A stretch of DNA of 64,000 nt from Thermoplasmata archaeon (GTDB lineage Archaea; Thermoplasmatota; Thermoplasmata; Lutacidiplasmatales; UBA184): contig DATKQS010000002.1 of NCBI GenBank assembly GCA_035532555.1, forward strand, positions 1 to 64,000, given 5' to 3'. The notes beneath the pieces are model-generated. The model was not told the DNA's origin. It saw only the letters and a program-made list of their open reading frames with translations, and ran no database searches. The position numbers were made by a program, and so were the translations under genes. Each line of letters starts with the position of its first letter. Positions within the stretch are counted from its first letter, which is position 1. Below, piece after piece: positions 60,672-64,000 of the stretch.

Positions 60672-61514
60672 ATGTCCCCCCACGCATCGGAATCGTCGGC
60701 GCCTATCAAGTCCGGAGAGCTCGTGCAACTCGAGTACGAGCTTTGGGCCGAGGGCGGTGGCCGCACCGATCTCATCGATGCGACGAGCGAGGAGGTCGTG
60801 CAGAAGGCGACCGGGACCCTGCCGAGCGGCCGAACATTCGGCCCGCGGCCGCACCTCATCGGGGGAGAATACTTCCCTGCGGGAATCGAGAAGGTCCTCG
60901 AGAACGCCCAGATCGGCGAGGAGTTCGAGCGGGAGTTCGCTCCCGCGGACGCCTTCGGCGAGCGGGACCCGAACCTCATCGAACTGTTCTCGATGGGCGA
61001 GGTCCAACGCCTCCCCGAGATGCGGCGCGAGGACGCCGAGCTCGACATCGGCACCGTCCTCACCATCCGCGGCCGTCGGGGACGGGTCGTTACGCTCACG
61101 CAGGCCCGGGTCCGGGTCGATTTCAACCCACCGTTCGCCGGACGCAAGGTCCGCGCGAAGTTCAGAATCGTCGGCCGCATCGAGGGAGCTGTCGAGCAGG
61201 TCCGCGCGCTAATCGAGCTGGAATACGGACACTCCAAGGAGTTCCAGGTCGAGGTTCACGGCAAGTCGATCGTCCTCACGATCCCCGATCGCACCAAGTT
61301 CGATGTGGCCTGGTTCGGTGCGAAGCCTCGCGTCGTCGACCATCTCCGCACACAGCTCGAAGCCCATTCCGTCAAGCTCATCGAGGAGTACGTGACCCCG
61401 AAAGCGGCGTCCACCGAGACGCCGGTTCCGGCGGCAGCGATCGAACCCACGGCCGAGGCCCCGGAAAAGGGGACCCCGGCGCACTCCCACACGCACTCGC
61501 CGAAGTCCGCGTAG
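60672..61514 (+). CDS. FKBP-type peptidyl-prolyl isomerase with an extra C-terminal domain
   Basis: The FKBP/SlyD-like part is at about 12-165 (LVQLEYELWAEGG, PHLIGGEYFPAGIEKVLENA, EFAPADAFGERDPNLIEL, PFAGRKVRAKFRIV), including an inserted chaperone flap. It is followed by a beta-rich domain of about 85 residues and a low-complexity tail ending HSHTHSPK, which might bind metal. It folds proteins in the cytoplasm. 280 aa; leaderless start. Confidence 0.88.
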   Translation: MSPHASESSAPIKSGELVQLEYELWAEGGGRTDLIDATSEEVVQKATGTLPSGRTFGPRPHLIGGEYFPAGIEKVLENAQIGEEFEREFAPADAFGERDPNLIELFSMGEVQRLPEMRREDAELDIGTVLTIRGRRGRVVTLTQARVRVDFNPPFAGRKVRAKFRIVGRIEGAVEQVRALIELEYGHSKEFQVEVHGKSIVLTIPDRTKFDVAWFGAKPRVVDHLRTQLEAHSVKLIEEYVTPKAASTETPVPAAAIEPTAEAPEKGTPAHSHTHSPKSA

Positions 61515-61548
61515 AGCCCGGCCCGAGTACGGCCTCGGGGCCCGATGG

Positions 61549-61558
61549 CGGGATATAG
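61549..61558 (+). promoter_or_regulatory. TATA box for the catalase gene
   Basis: GGATATAGCG, about 57 nt before the ATG at 61607, implying a leader of about 25-30 nt. Confidence 0.5.
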
Positions 61559-61606
61559 CGTCCGACCCTGACGAGGGCAACGCCCAGCGGGCGTGCGAGG
61601 TCGAGG

Positions 61607-63064
61607 ATGGCACAGAAGCGCAAGACGATGACCACCGCTGCGGGGATTCCCGTAGCCGACAACGAGAACAGCCTCACGGCCGGCCCGCGGGGCCCCGTGC
61701 TGATGAGCGATCACGAGCTGTTCGAGCGAATGGCCCACTTCAACCGGGAGCGCGTCCCGGAGCGGGTGGTCCACGCGAAGGGGGGTGGCGCCCACGGCAC
61801 GCTCACGGTCACACGTTCCCTCGCGAGGTACACGCGGGCGAAGCTGTTCCAGAAGGCCGGCAACTCCTGCCCGGCGTTCGTGCGCTTCAGCACCGTCGCG
61901 GGAGAACAGGGCTCGGCGGATACGGCGCGGGATCCGCGGGGCTTCGCGATGAAGTTCTACACGGAAGAGGGGAACTGGGACCTCGTGGGAAACAACACCC
62001 CGGTATTCTTCGTTCGCGACCCGCTGAAGTTCCAGGATTTCATCCACAGCCAGAAACGTCACCCCGAGACCGGACGGCGCGATCCCACGATGCAGTGGGA
62101 CTTCTGGTCGCTCTCCCCGGAGTCGCTCCACCAGGTGACGATCCTGATGGGCGACCGGGGGATCCCCGCCACGTGGCGGAACATGAACGGCTACTCCTCC
62201 CACACCTACAGCCTGTGGAACGAGAAGGGCGAGCGGTTCTGGGTGAAGTGGCATTTCAAGACGATGCAGGGAAACCGCATCCTGACGGACGCGCAGGGCG
62301 TCGAGCTCGCGGGCTCGGCCCCGGACTTCCACCGGGCGGACCTCTACGACGCGATCGAGCGTAAGGAGTACCCGAAGTGGAAGGTCCAGATCCAGATCAT
62401 GCCCGAGAAGGGGGCGGAGACGTACCCCATCCACCCGTTCGACCTGACGAAGGTCTGGCCGCACAGGGACTACCCCGTCCAGGAGGTGGGGATCCTCGAG
62501 CTCAACCGGAACCCAGCGAACTACTTCGCCGAAGTGGAGCAGGCGGCCTTCGAGCCGGCGAACCTTATCCCCGGGATGGGCGCCTCTCCAGACAAGATGC
62601 TCCAGGCGCGACTATTGTCCTACGCCGACGCGCATCGCTATCGGATCGGGATCAACTACGTGGCCCTCCCCATCAACCGGCCGCTGGCTCCGGTGAACTC
62701 CTACCACCGGGACGGCCAGACCCGCTTCGACGAGAACGGAGGCGGATCGCCCAACTACGAGCCCAATAGCTTCGGCGGCCCCGTGGGCGACCCGACGCTC
62801 AAGGAACCCCCGCTGCGGATCTCGGGCGATGCTGATCGCTACGATCACCACGTGGGCAACGAGGACTACTCTCAGGCGGGGGATCTGTTTCGGCTGATGG
62901 GCCCGGAGGAGCGCGAGCGCTTGATCGGGACCATCGCACGATCGATGGCCACGGTACCGAAGGAGATCCAGCTGCGGCAGATCGCGCAGTTCACGCGCGC
63001 CGACCCGGACTACGGCCTCGGCGTGGCTCGCGCCCTGGGTCTCGAGAAACCCGCGAAGCGCTAG
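61607..63064 (+). CDS. katA: Heme catalase (KatA-type, small subunit clade)
   Basis: It dismutates hydrogen peroxide. The catalytic histidine is H56 in [12 protein letters not shown], the asparagine N129/N130 in [12 protein letters not shown], and the proximal heme tyrosine lies in [34 protein letters not shown] is also canonical. The 485-aa length is that of clade 3 catalases. Similarity to bacterial enzymes is high, so lateral acquisition is plausible, though base composition does not stand out. A strong terminator follows. Confidence 0.95.
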   Translation: MAQKRKTMTTAAGIPVADNENSLTAGPRGPVLMSDHELFERMAHFNRERVPERVVHAKGGGAHGTLTVTRSLARYTRAKLFQKAGNSCPAFVRFSTVAGEQGSADTARDPRGFAMKFYTEEGNWDLVGNNTPVFFVRDPLKFQDFIHSQKRHPETGRRDPTMQWDFWSLSPESLHQVTILMGDRGIPATWRNMNGYSSHTYSLWNEKGERFWVKWHFKTMQGNRILTDAQGVELAGSAPDFHRADLYDAIERKEYPKWKVQIQIMPEKGAETYPIHPFDLTKVWPHRDYPVQEVGILELNRNPANYFAEVEQAAFEPANLIPGMGASPDKMLQARLLSYADAHRYRIGINYVALPINRPLAPVNSYHRDGQTRFDENGGGSPNYEPNSFGGPVGDPTLKEPPLRISGDADRYDHHVGNEDYSQAGDLFRLMGPEERERLIGTIARSMATVPKEIQLRQIAQFTRADPDYGLGVARALGLEKPAKR

Positions 63065-63090
63065 ATCCCGGACTCCCGGGGAGCGGAACG

Positions 63091-63118
63091 AACCGAGGGG
63101 GGAAAAACCCCCTCGGTT
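63091..63118 (+). terminator. Strong hairpin after katA
   Basis: AACCGAGGGGG (63091-63101) and CCCCCTCGGTT (63108-63118) form a perfect 11-bp stem with a six-base loop. Only a short T-run follows (TTTGATT). It is the best hairpin in the intergenic regions. Confidence 0.6.
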
Positions 63119-63128
63119 TGATTGCGTC

Positions 63129-63269
63129 GTGGCCGAACCGGGCGAGACGCACCAGATCTCTCGTCCGTTCCTTTATGGGACGTTCGCGGCGGGGATCATC
63201 GTCGCAGCCCTGCTCATTTATCTTGGCTCCAAGGGCTACATCGGGACGTGGATCCCGGGGAGCCCGTAG
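63129..63269 (+). CDS. Small single-span membrane protein A (46 aa)
   Basis: GTG-initiated ORF with one central hydrophobic helix (TFAAGIIVAALLIYLG) between a polar N-terminus and YIGTWIPGSP. No family is recognised. It sits 65 bp after katA and 8 bp before a second tiny membrane ORF, which suggests a transcriptional unit. A GTG at this place without a clear promoter leaves the start uncertain. Confidence 0.5.
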   Translation: MAEPGETHQISRPFLYGTFAAGIIVAALLIYLGSKGYIGTWIPGSP

Positions 63270-63277
63270 GGGTGCGG

Positions 63278-63409
63278 ATGGGCGAGACGACCGAACCGGG
63301 TCCCGAGGACGACTACAACCCGAACATGGGTTGGATCGTCGCAGGCATCATCGTCGCGGCGATCTTCGCGGTAGGCGCGGCCTTCTGGTTCACCTTTCAC
63401 CCGTTCTGA
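63278..63409 (+). CDS. Small single-span membrane protein B (43 aa)
   Basis: The ATG starts an acidic N-terminus (GETTEPGPEDDYNPN) followed by one membrane helix (MGWIVAGIIVAAIFAVGAAF) and ends HPF. This N-acidic, C-helix form is like small subunits of respiratory complexes, but no family is recognised. An in-frame GTG at 63272 is an alternative. The 3' end overlaps the methyltransferase gene by 13 bp on the other strand. Confidence 0.55.
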   Translation: MGETTEPGPEDDYNPNMGWIVAGIIVAAIFAVGAAFWFTFHPF

Positions 63410-63960
63410 GCGGGCGCGGGGCACCCGGCTCGCTCTGGGATGCGGTAGAGATAGATCCGGTGCTCCAGGTCCACCGCGTCCGGTATCCAACCGATGAGCG
63501 GGTGATAGTGAGTAACGATCCGGCTCCCCGGTGCGAGCTCGCGTTCGAGCCGGGGGCTCAGACGGGTCATCGCCGAGGGCCAGAGGAAGGTGGTGACGAC
63601 CGTCGCGCCGGTGAGATCCGTGCGGAAGAGGTTCTCGCGGCGCACCGTGATCCGCCGGCGCGCGGGGCTCCGCATGCGTCGGAGGGCCAGAATCCCGGCG
63701 CGCAGCGGATCGATCTCGATCGCCACGACCCGCGCCCCGCGCTCTTCCGCGGCGCGCATCGCGATCGCCCCGGTGCCCGCCCCGAGCTCGTAGACGGTGT
63801 CCGTGGGGCCGATCTCGGCGAGTTCGAGGAGCGCGCCGACCCGCGCCCGGCCGGTGGGCTCATATCCCGCCCCGAACAGGAAGGAACCCAGGAAGAAGTA
63901 GATCACCGCGCCCGCTCCGATCGCCACGAAGATCGCGGCCCACGGTAACGCGTCGGCCAT
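63397..63960 (-). CDS. Membrane-anchored class I SAM-dependent methyltransferase
   Basis: The N-terminal 30 residues form a membrane helix (WAAIFVAIGAGAVIYFFLG), followed by a Rossmann-type methyltransferase domain. Motif I is VYELGAGTGAIAMRAAEE and motif II VVAIEIDPLRAG. Absence of clear motif III/IV substrate residues leaves the target open; lipid, quinone or protein substrates are possible. 187 aa. Convergent with the small membrane ORFs. Confidence 0.8.
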   Translation of the reverse strand: MADALPWAAIFVAIGAGAVIYFFLGSFLFGAGYEPTGRARVGALLELAEIGPTDTVYELGAGTGAIAMRAAEERGARVVAIEIDPLRAGILALRRMRSPARRRITVRRENLFRTDLTGATVVTTFLWPSAMTRLSPRLERELAPGSRIVTHYHPLIGWIPDAVDLEHRIYLYRIPERAGCPAPAQNG

Positions 63961-64000
63961 CTCGGCGACCGCTAGCGGGACGGGAAGCGCTCGGCGTACA

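Noticed and set aside
61607-63064. Catalase as part of a laterally acquired island
   Set aside because: Codon and base use resemble the neighbours, and no mobile genes or flanking repeats are present; only the gene family hints at transfer.
1-64000. CRISPR arrays, insertion sequences, prophage or integration sites
   Set aside because: No direct-repeat array, transposase or integrase was seen anywhere in the window.

Overview
The window is a gene-dense, high-GC archaeal chromosome segment. It carries the archaeal shikimate entry route (ADH synthase plus 3-dehydroquinate synthase II), a GHMP-type shikimate kinase, an archaeal S10/spc ribosomal protein cluster with S4e, L32e, L19e and RNase P p29, PCNA, HMG-CoA synthase with a DUF35 partner, an EMC3-like DUF106 protein, and TATA-box promoters. 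A euryarchaeal lineage, probably Thermoplasmatota, fits best; this is inferred from gene content, not from a search. Heme catalase and a peroxiredoxin suggest oxygen exposure.

Layout. 1-15.7 kb: after a partial membrane-protein tail comes a TATA box, a 23-codon leaderless leader ORF ending Trp-Leu-Trp-stop, RNA hairpins with a U-tract, and then fifteen tightly packed or overlapping genes (aroA', aroB', fused aroD-aroE, aroK, aroA, aroC, asd, aspartokinase, trpE, G, D, C, F, B, A). The array leads from aspartate through aspartate semialdehyde, dehydroquinate and chorismate to tryptophan. 15.7-23.2 kb: M20 amidohydrolase, SufS-like desulfurase, VOC protein, a small helical protein, amidase, MMPL transporter. 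23.2-29 kb: tRNA-Ala with a T-loop intron; an HTH regulator, HMG-CoA synthase, thiolase homologue, DUF35, DUF835-like and GT4 series; tRNA-Arg with a T-loop intron. 29-33 kb: DUF99, zinc-ribbon membrane protein, DUF2203, threonine dehydratase, DUF1801. 33-49.6 kb: ribosomal cluster L3 to L15, SecY, DUF106, cytidylate kinase, TruB/Cbf5. 49.7-64 kb: second MMPL protein, peroxiredoxin, RAM-domain protein, CysS, second VOC protein, thiolase, PCNA, AlaX, GNAT, epimerase, GT2, FKBP, catalase, two tiny membrane proteins, membrane-anchored methyltransferase.

Most promoters place a TATA-like box 28-32 nt before an ATG or GTG, implying mainly leaderless mRNAs. I used that spacing to choose several starts. 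Genes inside operons use Shine-Dalgarno sites or ATGA/GTGA overlaps.

The observations most worth following are the Trp-rich leader ahead of the aromatic operon, BHB introns at position 59/60 of both tRNA genes, and a mevalonate-operon thiolase homologue that has lost its catalytic residues while an intact thiolase lies 29 kb away.
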